35,694 bases of DNA from NCBI GenBank assembly GCA_945787465.1, contig CALZIZ010000003.1:1-35694 (forward strand), read 5' to 3'. The DNA is from an uncultured Desulfuromonadales bacterium (GTDB taxonomy: Bacteria; Desulfobacterota; Desulfuromonadia; Desulfuromonadales; Trichloromonadaceae). The position numbers were made by a program, and so were the translations under genes. This document shows positions 7,027 through 15,500 of this stretch, piece by piece (position 1 is the stretch's first letter; each line of letters starts with the position of its first letter). Under the pieces are notes generated by a model. It made no database searches and was not told where the DNA came from. It saw nothing but the letters and a program-made list of their open reading frames with translations.

Positions 7027-8782
7027 CCTGCACCCCTCGCTGCTGTTTTTCGCCGGGGCGCTGCTGCTCTGGGTGTTGCCGCTGATCGGGCGGCGCGTCC
7101 TGATCCTGCTGGTGCCGGCGGCGGCCTTTTTGCTGATCACCCAGCTCGAAGCGGGAACGTTTTTCAGCTATCAGCTCTTCGGTTTCGATCTCAGCCTGTT
7201 GCGGGTCGATAAGCTGAGCAAGGCGTTCGGCTATGTGTTCACCATTAACGCCTTGGCCTGCTTCCTGTTTGCCCTGCACCTCAAGACCCGCTATGAACAC
7301 ACCGCAGCAATGGTCTATATCGGTGCGGCCCTCGGCGCTGTTTTCGCCGCCGACCTGATCTCCCTCTACCTGTTCTGGGAGATCATGGCCATCACCTCGA
7401 CCTTCCTGGTGCTGGCGCGCAAGACCGAGCGGGCCTACGGCGCCGCTTTTCGCTACGTGATGGTGCATATCTTCGGCGGTCTCTGCCTGCTGGCAGGGAT
7501 TCTGCTGCAGGTCAACGCCACCGGTTCGGTCGCTTTTGAGGGCTTTAACCTGCAGGGGCTGCCGACCTACCTGATCCTGATCGGCTTCCTGGTCAACGCA
7601 GCGGCGCCGCCAATGAACGCCTGGCTCTCCGATGCCTACCCGGAGGCAACCGTCACCGGCGGGGTGATCATGACCGCCTACACCACCAAGACCGCCGTCT
7701 ATACCCTGATCCGCGGCTTTGCCGGCTGGGAGATCCTGATGGTCGTCGGTTGCGCCATGGCGATCTACGGGATTATCTGGGCGATCCTCGAAAACGACAT
7801 GCGGCGGATTCTGGCCTATTCGATCATGAACCAGGTCGGTTTCATGGTCTGCGGGATCGGCATCGGCACCTCCATGGCGATCAGCGGCGTGGTGGCCCAT
7901 GCGTTTTGTCACATTATCTACAAGGCGCTGCTCTGGATGAGTGCCGGCTCGGTGCTCTACCTGACCGGCAAAAGCAAGTGTACCGATCTCGGCGGTCTCT
8001 ATAAAACCATGCCGCTGACCATGATCTTCGGCACCATAGGCGCCCTGGCGATCTCCAGTTTCCCCTTTCTGTCCGGCTACACCAGCAAGCCGATGATCAT
8101 CGAGGCTGGTGTCCATGAGGGGCTCTTCTGGGTCTGGCTGATTCTCGAAATCGCTTCGGCCGGGGTTTTTCTGCATGCCGGGATCAAGTTTCCCTATTTT
8201 GTTTTCTTTGCCAAGGACAACGGCCTGCGTCCCGGCGAGCCGCCCCGGCATATGCTGCTGGCGATGGCATTTCTGTCGTTCCTCTGTATCTTTTTCGGCG
8301 TCTACCCGCAGCCGCTCTACGATATTCTGCCCTTCCCGGTCGATTTCCATGCCTATACCTTCGAGCATACGCTGAACCAGTTCCAGCTGCTGATGTTCTC
8401 GGCGCTGGCCTTCTTCATGCTGCTGCCGCTGCTCAAGCGCACCGAAACGATTTCGATCGATACCGACTGGATCTACCGCAAGGGCGGCCGGTTGTTTTAC
8501 ACCCTGGTCGACAGGGCTTTCAACGGGCTGAACACCTGGTGCGACCAACTCTTTGTCAAGCGCATCCCCAGCCTGTTGACCCGATTTTTCGAAGAGCCGG
8601 GGGGCAATGTGCAGAAGCACGGTGCCAGGCTGCTGGCTGAGGCTACCGGCGAACATGGCCACCTTCCCGAACAGGAGGCCAAAATCGACCGGCGCAGCCG
8701 TTTAGGAACCTATCCCGTGGGTGCCGGAGTGCTTCTGGCCGTCGTCTTTCTTACGGTCATGTCGTACCTGTTTTTCGTCTGA
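7016..8782 (+). CDS. Mrp/complex I-type antiporter subunit, long form (third D paralogue)
   Basis: This 588-residue polytopic protein of the same superfamily has a C-terminal extension of about 100 residues. The extension includes a soluble segment (about residues 480-565) and a last helix near the end. Glu122 (LFWEIMAITS) and Lys225 (YTTKTAVYTLIR) are present. At the normally conserved TM7 site the sequence is LVNAAAPPMNAWL, with Asn194 in place of the usual Lys and Asn201 in place of the His of HxWL. This suggests altered proton handling in that half-channel. It is the last gene of the complex and overlaps the small membrane protein gene. Annotation pipelines may call it NuoL- or MnhD-like. 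Confidence 0.87.
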   Translation: MTASLHPSLLFFAGALLLWVLPLIGRRVLILLVPAAAFLLITQLEAGTFFSYQLFGFDLSLLRVDKLSKAFGYVFTINALACFLFALHLKTRYEHTAAMVYIGAALGAVFAADLISLYLFWEIMAITSTFLVLARKTERAYGAAFRYVMVHIFGGLCLLAGILLQVNATGSVAFEGFNLQGLPTYLILIGFLVNAAAPPMNAWLSDAYPEATVTGGVIMTAYTTKTAVYTLIRGFAGWEILMVVGCAMAIYGIIWAILENDMRRILAYSIMNQVGFMVCGIGIGTSMAISGVVAHAFCHIIYKALLWMSAGSVLYLTGKSKCTDLGGLYKTMPLTMIFGTIGALAISSFPFLSGYTSKPMIIEAGVHEGLFWVWLILEIASAGVFLHAGIKFPYFVFFAKDNGLRPGEPPRHMLLAMAFLSFLCIFFGVYPQPLYDILPFPVDFHAYTFEHTLNQFQLLMFSALAFFMLLPLLKRTETISIDTDWIYRKGGRLFYTLVDRAFNGLNTWCDQLFVKRIPSLLTRFFEEPGGNVQKHGARLLAEATGEHGHLPEQEAKIDRRSRLGTYPVGAGVLLAVVFLTVMSYLFFV

Positions 8783-8809
8783 AACTGCAACTGCCTGAGC
8801 GAGGTCACC

Positions 8810-9274
8810 ATGAAAAAGGCCCTGATAGCGTTCGATTGCTCGGCCCCTTCGCAAAAAGCCCTCGATTATGCCGCTGGTCTGCTGCCCCTCGTTCCAGGCG
8901 CTGAGGCGGTGCTTGTTTCGGTGGCAGCGGGCGTGCCCTACGACGATGCCGAACTGGCCGAGCCGGCCCGGTCCCACGAGGTGCATGGAGACGAGGACTT
9001 CAGTGAGGAGTTGGCCCGGATTCAGGCGGCTCTCAGCGATGCCGAAGCCCTGCTGCGGGCAAAAGGCATGGCCGGGGAGCGGATCGAGACCGTCATCAAG
9101 CCGCTGCGGCTCGGCGTCGCCCAGGATATCGTCGATCAGGCCAGGACCAGCGCATGCGACACCATCGTGGTCGGCCGCCAGTACCACTCGCGGGTCAAGG
9201 AGCTTTTAAGCGGCAGCGTCTCCAATGACCTGGTTCACCAGGCGAGCGGGCTGACCGTCTGGGTGGTCGAGTAA
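8810..9274 (+). CDS. Universal stress protein, UspA family
   Basis: This 154-residue single-domain cytoplasmic protein begins MKKALIAFDCSAPSQKALDY, the usual Usp opening with the nucleotide-site Asp. The C-terminal half contains TIVVGRQYHSRVKELLSGSV. The family ATP motif G-x2-G-x9-G-S is only partly kept: the second Gly is Tyr here, while the final GSVS remains, so nucleotide binding is uncertain. It lies 27 bases after the last antiporter gene and is probably co-transcribed, suggesting a link to ion or pH stress. The start has a GAGG site about 8 bases upstream. Confidence 0.88.
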   Translation: MKKALIAFDCSAPSQKALDYAAGLLPLVPGAEAVLVSVAAGVPYDDAELAEPARSHEVHGDEDFSEELARIQAALSDAEALLRAKGMAGERIETVIKPLRLGVAQDIVDQARTSACDTIVVGRQYHSRVKELLSGSVSNDLVHQASGLTVWVVE

Positions 9275-9294
9275 CCAGCCCCTTTTTTTTCTGC

Positions 9295-10428
9295 ATGCCC
9301 TCACTCTATCTCCATATTCCTTTTTGCCGGCGCAAATGCCCCTACTGCGATTTTTTTTCCGTGGAGGGGCATTCGGCGTTTCTGGCCGAGTATCCCCGGC
9401 TGCTGGTCAGGCACCTGGAACTGGCGGGCAGTCGGCAGGGCTGGGCCGGACCGCTGGAGACGGTCTTTTTCGGCGGCGGGACGCCGTCGCTGCTCGCTCC
9501 AGAAGCAGTCGGGGCGATCCTTGAAGCCGCCGCCAGGCTCTTCGGCCTTGCCGCCGACGCCGAAATCAGCTTGGAAGCGAACCCCGGCACCGTCAGCGCA
9601 GATTCCCTTGCCGGTTACCGTTCGGCCGGGGTTAACCGCCTCTCCTTTGGCATCCAGTCCCTGGAGGAGTCGAAACTTGGGCTGCTCGAGCGCCTGCATA
9701 CCCCGCGGGAGGCGATTGACGCCGTCGAGTGGGCCCGCCAGGCCGGTTTCGACAACCTGTCCTGTGATCTGATGTTCGCTCTTCCGGGGCAGGGTGTCAT
9801 AGCCCTGGAGCGGGAGCTTGATCACTTTTTGGCGCTGGACCCCGAGCACCTCTCCTGCTACGGGTTAAGTGTCGAGGAGGGGACTCCCTTCGCGCATCGC
9901 CACCGTAGCGGGGGGTTGGCGCTGCCCGATGAGGACCTCTATGCCGAGCTGTTCAAGGCTGTTCATCAGCGGCTGAGCGCTGCGGGCTACAAGCATTACG
10001 AGATCTCCAATTACGCCCGCCCGGGCCGGACCTGCCGCCACAATCAGCGGTACTGGCAGCGCCAGGATTACCTGGGGGTCGGCGCCGGGGCCCATTCCTT
10101 TTGCGCCAACGGTTGGGGGGAGCGGTATTCGGTTCCTGCGGACCTGGCGCTCTATCGCCAAGAGCTCGAGCTGGGCAGTGATCCGGCCGAGAGTCTCGAG
10201 TCCTTCGATCGCCGCGGGGCGATGTCCGAACAGCTTTACCTCGGGTTGCGTACCGCAGCAGGCGTCTGCGAGGAGGAGTTTCGCAGTCGCTACGGGATCG
10301 GGGTGGCCGAGGCCTTTCCCGAAGCGGTCACACGAGTCGGAAAGCGGCTGCGGTTCGAGCAGGGGCGGTGGCGCCTCGACCTGCACGGATGGCTGCTCTA
10401 CGATCACCTGATCAGTGAATTCCTCTAA
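9295..10428 (+). CDS. hemW: HemW-like radical SAM protein (heme chaperone family)
   Basis: This 377-residue cytoplasmic protein carries the radical SAM cluster motif C11-RRK-C15-PY-C18 inside LHIPFCRRKCPYCDF, then FFGGGTPSLL, LSFGIQSL and the HNQRYW motif of the HemN C-terminal domain. The residue after C18 that is Cys in true HemN is absent, pointing to HemW, which binds heme, rather than coproporphyrinogen dehydrogenase. No ribosome binding site is visible: the bases before ATG 9295 are CCCC followed by a T run. The start still matches the family. It lies just upstream of hrcA, a common neighbour in Geobacter-like genomes. Confidence 0.93.
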   Translation: MPSLYLHIPFCRRKCPYCDFFSVEGHSAFLAEYPRLLVRHLELAGSRQGWAGPLETVFFGGGTPSLLAPEAVGAILEAAARLFGLAADAEISLEANPGTVSADSLAGYRSAGVNRLSFGIQSLEESKLGLLERLHTPREAIDAVEWARQAGFDNLSCDLMFALPGQGVIALERELDHFLALDPEHLSCYGLSVEEGTPFAHRHRSGGLALPDEDLYAELFKAVHQRLSAAGYKHYEISNYARPGRTCRHNQRYWQRQDYLGVGAGAHSFCANGWGERYSVPADLALYRQELELGSDPAESLESFDRRGAMSEQLYLGLRTAAGVCEEEFRSRYGIGVAEAFPEAVTRVGKRLRFEQGRWRLDLHGWLLYDHLISEFL

Positions 10429-10462
10429 AAAAATACCCCAAAAATTCATGGTCCTTTAGCCC

Positions 10463-10491
10463 TTGACAAAGGTAGGGGGCGTTGTTATTTT
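10463..10491 (+). promoter_or_regulatory. Sigma-70-type promoter of the heat-shock operon
   Basis: A perfect -35 TTGACA (10463-10468) and a -10 TATTTT (10486-10491, five of six matches) are separated by exactly 17 bases. Transcription should start near 10498, at the first base of the CIRCE operator. Confidence 0.88.
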
Positions 10492-10498
10492 GTTCCCG

Positions 10499-10525
10499 TT
10501 AGCACTCCCCTTGAATGAGTGCTAA
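10499..10525 (+). promoter_or_regulatory. CIRCE operator (HrcA binding site)
   Basis: The sequence is a perfect TTAGCACTC-N9-GAGTGCTAA inverted repeat, the classical CIRCE. It overlaps the predicted transcription start. HrcA, encoded just downstream, is known to bind CIRCE and repress until heat or unfolded protein titrates GroE away, so the operon is autoregulated. Confidence 0.97.
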
Positions 10526-10533
10526 CGAGGTTG

Positions 10534-10561
10534 CAAGCCGGGTTTTCCGGCTTGATTTTTT
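10534..10561 (+). terminator. Terminator-like hairpin in the hrcA leader (possible attenuator)
   Basis: A perfect 8-bp GC-rich stem (CAAGCCGG/CCGGCTTG, 10534-10541 and 10547-10554) with a 5-base loop is followed by ATTTTTT. This has the form of an intrinsic terminator. It lies after the CIRCE operator and 18 bases before the hrcA start, so it would act on the heat-shock transcript itself. It could also be a stability or temperature-sensing hairpin. Confidence 0.6.
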
Positions 10562-10578
10562 GGGGCAGAGTCAGGTTT

Positions 10579-11619
10579 ATGAGCCAAGACCTCAATGAGC
10601 GCAGTCGTCGGATCCTGGAAGCGATCATCGAGGACTATATCGGGTCGGCCGAACCCATAGGTTCGCGCACCGTGACCCGTCGTCACCCTCTGGGGCTTTC
10701 CCCGGCCACGGTGCGCAACGTCATGTCCGACCTCGAGGACCTGGGTTACCTCTGCTCACCGCACACCTCGGCCGGCCGGGTTCCCACCGAGAAGGGGTAT
10801 CGGTTCTACGTCGATTCGCTGTTGCAGGTCGGACCCCTGAGCGATGACCAACGCCACCGCATCGAGCAGTATTATGGCGGCAAGGAGCTGCAGGTCGAAG
10901 AGCGGCTGCGTGAAGCGGGCAAGCTGTTGTCGCGCATCTCCAGTTACGCCGGCATCGTCATGGCGCCCCGGTTTACTTCAACGGTCTTTCGCCATATCGA
11001 ATTTCTCAAGCTCTCCCGGGGGCAGATTCTGGTGGTGTTCGTCTCCCAGACCGGGATCGTGCAGAACAAGATCATCGAAACCGAGGAAAGCCTCACCCAG
11101 GGGGACCTGGAACAGGTTACCAATTACCTGAACCGGACCCTTTCGGGCATGACCATCCAGCAGGTCAAGCAGCGTATCGTCGAGGAGATGGCTCAGGAAA
11201 AGGCACTCTACGATCAACTGCTGACGCGGGCGCTGAAGCTTTCCCAGGAAGTGCTCAAGGATGAAATGGGCGGACAGATTTTCATAGAAGGCGCATCAAA
11301 AATTCTCGAACAGCCGGAGTTTTCAGACGTCGATCGGATGAAGCGGCTGTTTCGTACCTTTGAGCAAAAGAGCCTGCTGGTCGACCTGCTCGATAAAAGC
11401 CAGCGGGTTGACGGCGTACAGATTTTTATCGGCAACGAGACCGAGTATGCCGACATCGAGGGCTGCAGCCTGATTACCTCCACCTATTCCAGCCGTCGGG
11501 GCGCCATCGGGGCCCTCGGCGTGATTGGGCCGACCCGCATGCCGTATTCGTTGGTGATTCCCATCGTCGACTATACCGCGCGGCTGGTCAGCCAGGTGCT
11601 GGAAGGGGAGAATGAATAG
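10579..11619 (+). CDS. hrcA: HrcA, heat-inducible transcription repressor
   Basis: This 346-residue protein is normal length for the family. The N-terminal winged helix is seen in RRILEAIIEDYIGSAEPIGS and LSPATVRNVMSDLEDLGYL, followed by HTSAGRVPTEKGYRFYVD. The C-terminal GAF-like HrcA domain includes FIGNETEYADIEGCSLIT and GAIGALGVIGPTRMPY. The frame is open from 10519, but that start falls inside CIRCE. ATG 10579 gives the standard MSQDLNERS start, with only a weak AGG upstream. It represses this operon through the CIRCE site at 10499-10525. Confidence 0.96.
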   Translation: MSQDLNERSRRILEAIIEDYIGSAEPIGSRTVTRRHPLGLSPATVRNVMSDLEDLGYLCSPHTSAGRVPTEKGYRFYVDSLLQVGPLSDDQRHRIEQYYGGKELQVEERLREAGKLLSRISSYAGIVMAPRFTSTVFRHIEFLKLSRGQILVVFVSQTGIVQNKIIETEESLTQGDLEQVTNYLNRTLSGMTIQQVKQRIVEEMAQEKALYDQLLTRALKLSQEVLKDEMGGQIFIEGASKILEQPEFSDVDRMKRLFRTFEQKSLLVDLLDKSQRVDGVQIFIGNETEYADIEGCSLITSTYSSRRGAIGALGVIGPTRMPYSLVIPIVDYTARLVSQVLEGENE

Positions 11620-11633
11620 GAGATAGAACCAAG

Positions 11634-12266
11634 GTGGCAAAAAAGAAACAGAAAAAAACCGAAACCCAGACCGAAACCCAGACCGAAACCCCTGAGGAGG
11701 CCTCCGTGGAACAGGTCGAAGCAAGCGTCGAGGAGACCGAAGCGGCCGAAGCCGAAGAGGCGCAGGCTCAGGAGCCCTCCCTGGAGGAGCAGCTGGCTGC
11801 CAGCCAGGAGGAAACCCGGAAGAACTGGGAGATGTATCTTCGCGAGCGAGCCGACCTGGAAAACTTTCGCAAGCGCACCCAGCGCGACAAGCAGGACGCC
11901 ATCCGCTTTGCCAACGAGTCGATTCTGCGCGAACTGCTCCCTGCTCTCGACAATCTGGAGCGCGCCGTTGAGCACGCCAGCCAGAACGACGGCGATGACC
12001 AGGGGCTGCTGCAGGGCGTTCAGATGACCCTCGACCAGTTTTACAAGGCCTTTGAAAAGTTCGGTGCCGTTCCTTTTGAGTCGAAGGGCGAACCCTTTGA
12101 CCCGGCAAGGCACCAGGCCATCGGCCAGATCGAAACCGCAGACCAGCCTGCCAATACGGTTGCCCAGGAGATGCAGAAGGGGTACATGCTGCACGATCGC
12201 CTGCTGCGTCCGGCCATGGTAATGGTGGCCAAAGCTGCGGCCGAACCGTCCAATACCGAAGACTGA
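11634..12266 (+). CDS. grpE: GrpE, nucleotide exchange factor for DnaK
   Basis: This 210-residue protein has a long acidic, low-complexity N-terminus (about residues 5-60), a coiled coil (about 60-105) and the C-terminal beta domain with PFDPARHQAI and VAQEMQKGYMLHDRLLRPAMV. It promotes ADP release from DnaK. The start is GTG at 11634, with AGGAG about 12 bases upstream. Near the N-terminus a 12-base unit encoding TETQ is repeated almost three times (11658-11692), giving ETQTETQTET. This is a replication-slippage type feature in a disordered region. It follows hrcA by 14 bases. Confidence 0.96.
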   Translation: MAKKKQKKTETQTETQTETPEEASVEQVEASVEETEAAEAEEAQAQEPSLEEQLAASQEETRKNWEMYLRERADLENFRKRTQRDKQDAIRFANESILRELLPALDNLERAVEHASQNDGDDQGLLQGVQMTLDQFYKAFEKFGAVPFESKGEPFDPARHQAIGQIETADQPANTVAQEMQKGYMLHDRLLRPAMVMVAKAAAEPSNTED

Positions 12267-12329
12267 ATACCAGGCGACGATTTCATCGTTCGACCAAATA
12301 CAAGAGAAATTTAAAGGAGGATATAGATC

Positions 12330-14246
12330 ATGGGTAAAGTAATCGGAATCGACCTCGGGACCACCAACTCCTGCGTGGCCGTCATGGAGGGTGGCGAACC
12401 TGTGGTTATCGCCAACTCTGAAGGCTCGCGCACCACGCCCTCGATCATCGCGTTTGCCGAAAGCGGTGAGCGTCTGGTCGGTCAGCAGGCCAAGCGTCAG
12501 GCCGTGACCAACCCGGAAAACACCCTTTATGCCATCAAGCGCCTCATCGGTCGCAAGTTCGACTCCGATGCCGTGCGCAAGGATATCGAGATCAGCCCGT
12601 TCAAGATCATCAAGGCCGACAACGGCGATGCCTGGGTCGAGGCCCGGGGCAAGCAGTACAGCGCCCCGGAAATCTCGGCCATGGTGCTGCAGAAGATGAA
12701 GCAGACTGCCGAGGATTACCTCGGTGAGGAGGTTACCGACGCGGTCATCACCGTTCCCGCCTACTTCAACGACTCCCAGCGCCAGGCCACCAAGGACGCC
12801 GGAAAAATCTCCGGGCTCAACGTGCTGCGTATCATCAACGAGCCCACCGCAGCGTCGTTGGCCTACGGCCTGGACAAGAAGGGCGAAGAGAAGATTGCCG
12901 TCTTCGACCTGGGCGGGGGCACCTTCGACGTCTCGGTGCTGGAGCTTGGTGACGGGGTGTTCGAGGTCAAGTCTACCAACGGCGACACCTTCCTCGGTGG
13001 CGAGGATTTCGACCAGCGGATCATCGACTACGTGGCCGACGAGTTCAAAAAAGAGCAGGGAATCGATCTGCGCAGCGACAAGATGGCCCTGCAGCGTCTC
13101 AAAGAGGCTGCCGAAAAGGCCAAATGCGAGCTCTCCACCTCCATGGAGACCGACATCAACCTGCCCTTCATCACCGCCGATCAGTCGGGGCCCAAGCACC
13201 TCAATCTCAAGTTGAGCCGGGCCAAGCTCGAAAGCATCTGTTCGGACCTGCTGAGCAAGCTGGTCGAGCCCTGCAGGATCGCTATCAAGGACGCCGGCCT
13301 CTCCGCCTCGGATATCGATGAAGTCATCCTGGTCGGTGGTATGACCCGCATGCCGGCGGTACAGAAAAAGGTCCAGGAGATTTTCGGCAAGGTGCCCAAC
13401 AAGGGGGTCAACCCCGACGAGGTCGTGGCCATCGGCGCCGCCATTCAGGGCGGCGTGCTCAAGGGCGAGGTCAAGGACGTGCTGCTGCTCGACGTCACGC
13501 CTCTGTCGCTGGGCATCGAAACCCTTGGCGGGGTGATGACCAAGCTCATCGAGAAGAACACCACCATTCCCTGCAAAAAGAGCCAGGTTTTCTCCACCGC
13601 CGCCGACAACCAGCCCGCCGTTTCGGTGCACGTGCTGCAGGGCGAGCGCGAGATGGCTCCCGATAACAAGACCATCGGCCGTTTCGAACTCGTCGGCATT
13701 CCCTCGGCGCCCCGCGGCGTGCCCCAGATCGAGGTAACCTTCGACATCGATGCCAACGGCATCCTGCATGTCTCGGCCAAGGACCTGGGCACCGGCAAGG
13801 AGCAGTCGATCAAGATCACCGCATCGTCCGGTCTTTCCGACGAAGAGATCGAAAAGATGGTCAAGGATGCCGAAGCCCACGAAAGCGAAGACAAGCAGAA
13901 ACGCGAGCTGATCGAGGCCCGCAACCAGGCTGACAGCATGGTCTACACCACCGAAAAGTCGCTCTCTGAGCACAGCGACAAGATCGACGAGGAGACCAAG
14001 GCCGGCATTCAGGTCGCCCTTGAGGAACTGAAGAAGGCTATGGAGGGTTCTGACGCCGAGGCGATCAAGGCCAAGACCGAAGAGCTGGGCAAGGCTTCGC
14101 ACAAGCTGGCCGAAGCCATGTACGCCCAGGCCGAAGCTGGTGCAGCCGGCGGCGAGGCCGGTGGTGCTTCAGGCCAGGCTGAGGGCGCCAAGGATGAGGG
14201 CGTGGTCGACGCCGAATTCGAGGAAGTCGACGAGAAAAAGAAATAA
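12330..14246 (+). CDS. dnaK: DnaK, Hsp70 chaperone
   Basis: This 638-residue Hsp70 begins [19 protein letters not shown] (phosphate-binding loop 1). It contains [14 protein letters not shown] (loop 2), [14 protein letters not shown] and the substrate-domain segment [17 protein letters not shown]. It ends in a Gly/Ala-rich lid tail and the acidic [16 protein letters not shown] typical of bacterial DnaK. A strong AAAGGAGG lies about 10 bases before ATG 12330. It folds client proteins with DnaJ and GrpE in the cytoplasm. Length and motifs are complete with no anomalies. A terminator-like palindrome follows immediately. Confidence 0.99.
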   Translation: MGKVIGIDLGTTNSCVAVMEGGEPVVIANSEGSRTTPSIIAFAESGERLVGQQAKRQAVTNPENTLYAIKRLIGRKFDSDAVRKDIEISPFKIIKADNGDAWVEARGKQYSAPEISAMVLQKMKQTAEDYLGEEVTDAVITVPAYFNDSQRQATKDAGKISGLNVLRIINEPTAASLAYGLDKKGEEKIAVFDLGGGTFDVSVLELGDGVFEVKSTNGDTFLGGEDFDQRIIDYVADEFKKEQGIDLRSDKMALQRLKEAAEKAKCELSTSMETDINLPFITADQSGPKHLNLKLSRAKLESICSDLLSKLVEPCRIAIKDAGLSASDIDEVILVGGMTRMPAVQKKVQEIFGKVPNKGVNPDEVVAIGAAIQGGVLKGEVKDVLLLDVTPLSLGIETLGGVMTKLIEKNTTIPCKKSQVFSTAADNQPAVSVHVLQGEREMAPDNKTIGRFELVGIPSAPRGVPQIEVTFDIDANGILHVSAKDLGTGKEQSIKITASSGLSDEEIEKMVKDAEAHESEDKQKRELIEARNQADSMVYTTEKSLSEHSDKIDEETKAGIQVALEELKKAMEGSDAEAIKAKTEELGKASHKLAEAMYAQAEAGAAGGEAGGASGQAEGAKDEGVVDAEFEEVDEKKK

Positions 14247-14252
14247 GCGTAA

Positions 14253-14283
14253 GTAGGGGCACGGCATGCCGTGCCCTTTTTTT
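14253..14283 (+). terminator. Palindromic terminator after dnaK
   Basis: A 20-bp perfect palindrome (14257-14276, GGGCACGGCATGCCGTGCCC) is followed by seven T residues. It is probably a partial terminator that lowers dnaJ expression relative to dnaK. The same palindrome core recurs at 14293-14320. Confidence 0.7.
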
Positions 14284-14320
14284 CCGAGACCCGTAGGGGC
14301 ACGGCATGCCGTGCCCCTAC
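14253..14320. repeat. Two copies of a GC-rich palindromic repeat
   Basis: The core GTAGGGGCACGGCATGCC is present at 14253 and again at 14293. The second copy is extended to a perfect 28-bp palindrome (14293-14320) and lacks a T run. The first ends in a T tract. Such palindromes occur as dispersed intergenic repeats in many bacterial genomes. The direct duplication suggests repeat insertion between dnaK and dnaJ. Confidence 0.75.
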
Positions 14321-14352
14321 AAGCATTCTAACGAAAGAAACGAGATCGACCC

Positions 14353-15480
14353 TTGGCAAACGGCAAACGCGATTATTACGAGGTGCTGGGCGTTAACAAA
14401 AACGCCAGCGAGACCGAGATCAAGAAAGCCTACCGGCGTCTGGCGCTGAAATATCACCCCGACAAGAACCCGGGGGACAAAGAGGCCGAAAGCCAGTTCA
14501 AGGAGCTTTCCGAGTCTTACGCGGTGCTTTCCGATGGCCAGAAGCGGGCGACCTACGACCAGTTCGGCCATGCCGGCCTCGGTGGCGGGGGCGGTTTTTC
14601 CTCAGAAGGTTTCGGTTTCGGCGGCAGCCCCTTCGAAGATATTTTCGGCGACATCTTCGGCGACATTTTCGGTGGCGGCGGTGGGGGTGGCCGGCGTAGC
14701 CGGGGGCGGCGCGGGGACGATCTGCGTTACAACCTGTCCATCGCTTTCGAGGAGGCGGCCTTCGGCCTGGAGACCCAGATCGAGGTGCCCCGGCACCTGG
14801 CCTGCAAAGCCTGCGAGGGCTCCGGGGCAAAAAGCGGCACCGGCCCCATAACCTGTCACACCTGCAAGGGCGCCGGTCAGGTTCGCTACCAGCAGGGCTT
14901 CTTTTCACTGACCCGCCCTTGTCCTGATTGCGCCGGGGCCGGAAAGATCATCGAGAATCCCTGCCCTGAATGCCGTGGAAGCGGCAAGGTCAAGAGCATG
15001 AAGACCCTGTCGTTGAAAATTCCCGCCGGGGTGGAAACCGGCAGCCGCCTCAAACTCAACGCCGAGGGTGATCTCGGCTCCCATGGCGGCCCTCCCGGTG
15101 ATCTTTACGTGGTGCTCACGGTCAAAGACCACCCGCTGTTCCAACGCGAGGGGCAGGATGTGATCTGCGAAACCCCCATTTCCATTGTCCAGGCAGCCCT
15201 GGGCTGCGAATTGGAGGTTCCGACCCTCGATGGCAAGGTCAAGCTCAAGATCCCCGCAGGCACCCAGTCGGGGAAGGTTCTTAATCTTGCCGGCAAGGGG
15301 ATCCCGGTGCTTCAGGGTTACGGCCGCGGCGACCAGCTGGTCGTGGTTCGGGTCGAGACCCCGACCAAGCTGACCAGCCGGCAAAAAGAGCTGTTGGAGG
15401 AATTTGCCCATGAAGGGGGAGTGGACATCAACCCCATGGGTAAAGGTTTCTTTGACAAGGTCAAGGACCTGTTTGATTAA
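14353..15480 (+). CDS. dnaJ: DnaJ, Hsp40 co-chaperone
   Basis: This 375-residue type I Hsp40 has a J domain with HPD at residues 35-37, and a Gly/Phe-rich linker (about 75-120) containing the repeat [15 protein letters not shown]. Four zinc motifs CxxCxGxG start at residues 151, 168, 190 and 204 ([32 protein letters not shown]), followed by the C-terminal substrate domains. The start is TTG at 14353, giving the conserved [14 protein letters not shown]. No ATG lies between it and the J domain, so the rare start is accepted. It stimulates DnaK ATPase and delivers substrates. Confidence 0.97.
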   Translation: MANGKRDYYEVLGVNKNASETEIKKAYRRLALKYHPDKNPGDKEAESQFKELSESYAVLSDGQKRATYDQFGHAGLGGGGGFSSEGFGFGGSPFEDIFGDIFGDIFGGGGGGGRRSRGRRGDDLRYNLSIAFEEAAFGLETQIEVPRHLACKACEGSGAKSGTGPITCHTCKGAGQVRYQQGFFSLTRPCPDCAGAGKIIENPCPECRGSGKVKSMKTLSLKIPAGVETGSRLKLNAEGDLGSHGGPPGDLYVVLTVKDHPLFQREGQDVICETPISIVQAALGCELEVPTLDGKVKLKIPAGTQSGKVLNLAGKGIPVLQGYGRGDQLVVVRVETPTKLTSRQKELLEEFAHEGGVDINPMGKGFFDKVKDLFD

Positions 15481-15500
15481 ATCTGGATGAAGGAGGGGCA

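Noticed and set aside
6962-8662. Minus-strand open frame of 566 codons opposite the third antiporter subunit
   Set aside because: Same shadow effect: no recognisable domains and complete overlap with a clear membrane protein gene.
10519-10578. Extended hrcA start at 10519
   Set aside because: It would place the start inside the CIRCE operator and add about 20 non-conserved residues across the leader hairpin.
11571-14102. Long minus-strand open frame (843 codons) opposite grpE and dnaK
   Set aside because: It is antisense to dnaK, whose codon bias opens this frame in many bacteria. The translation resembles the spurious NAD-specific glutamate dehydrogenase family known to come from dnaK antisense. 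It has no ribosome binding site.
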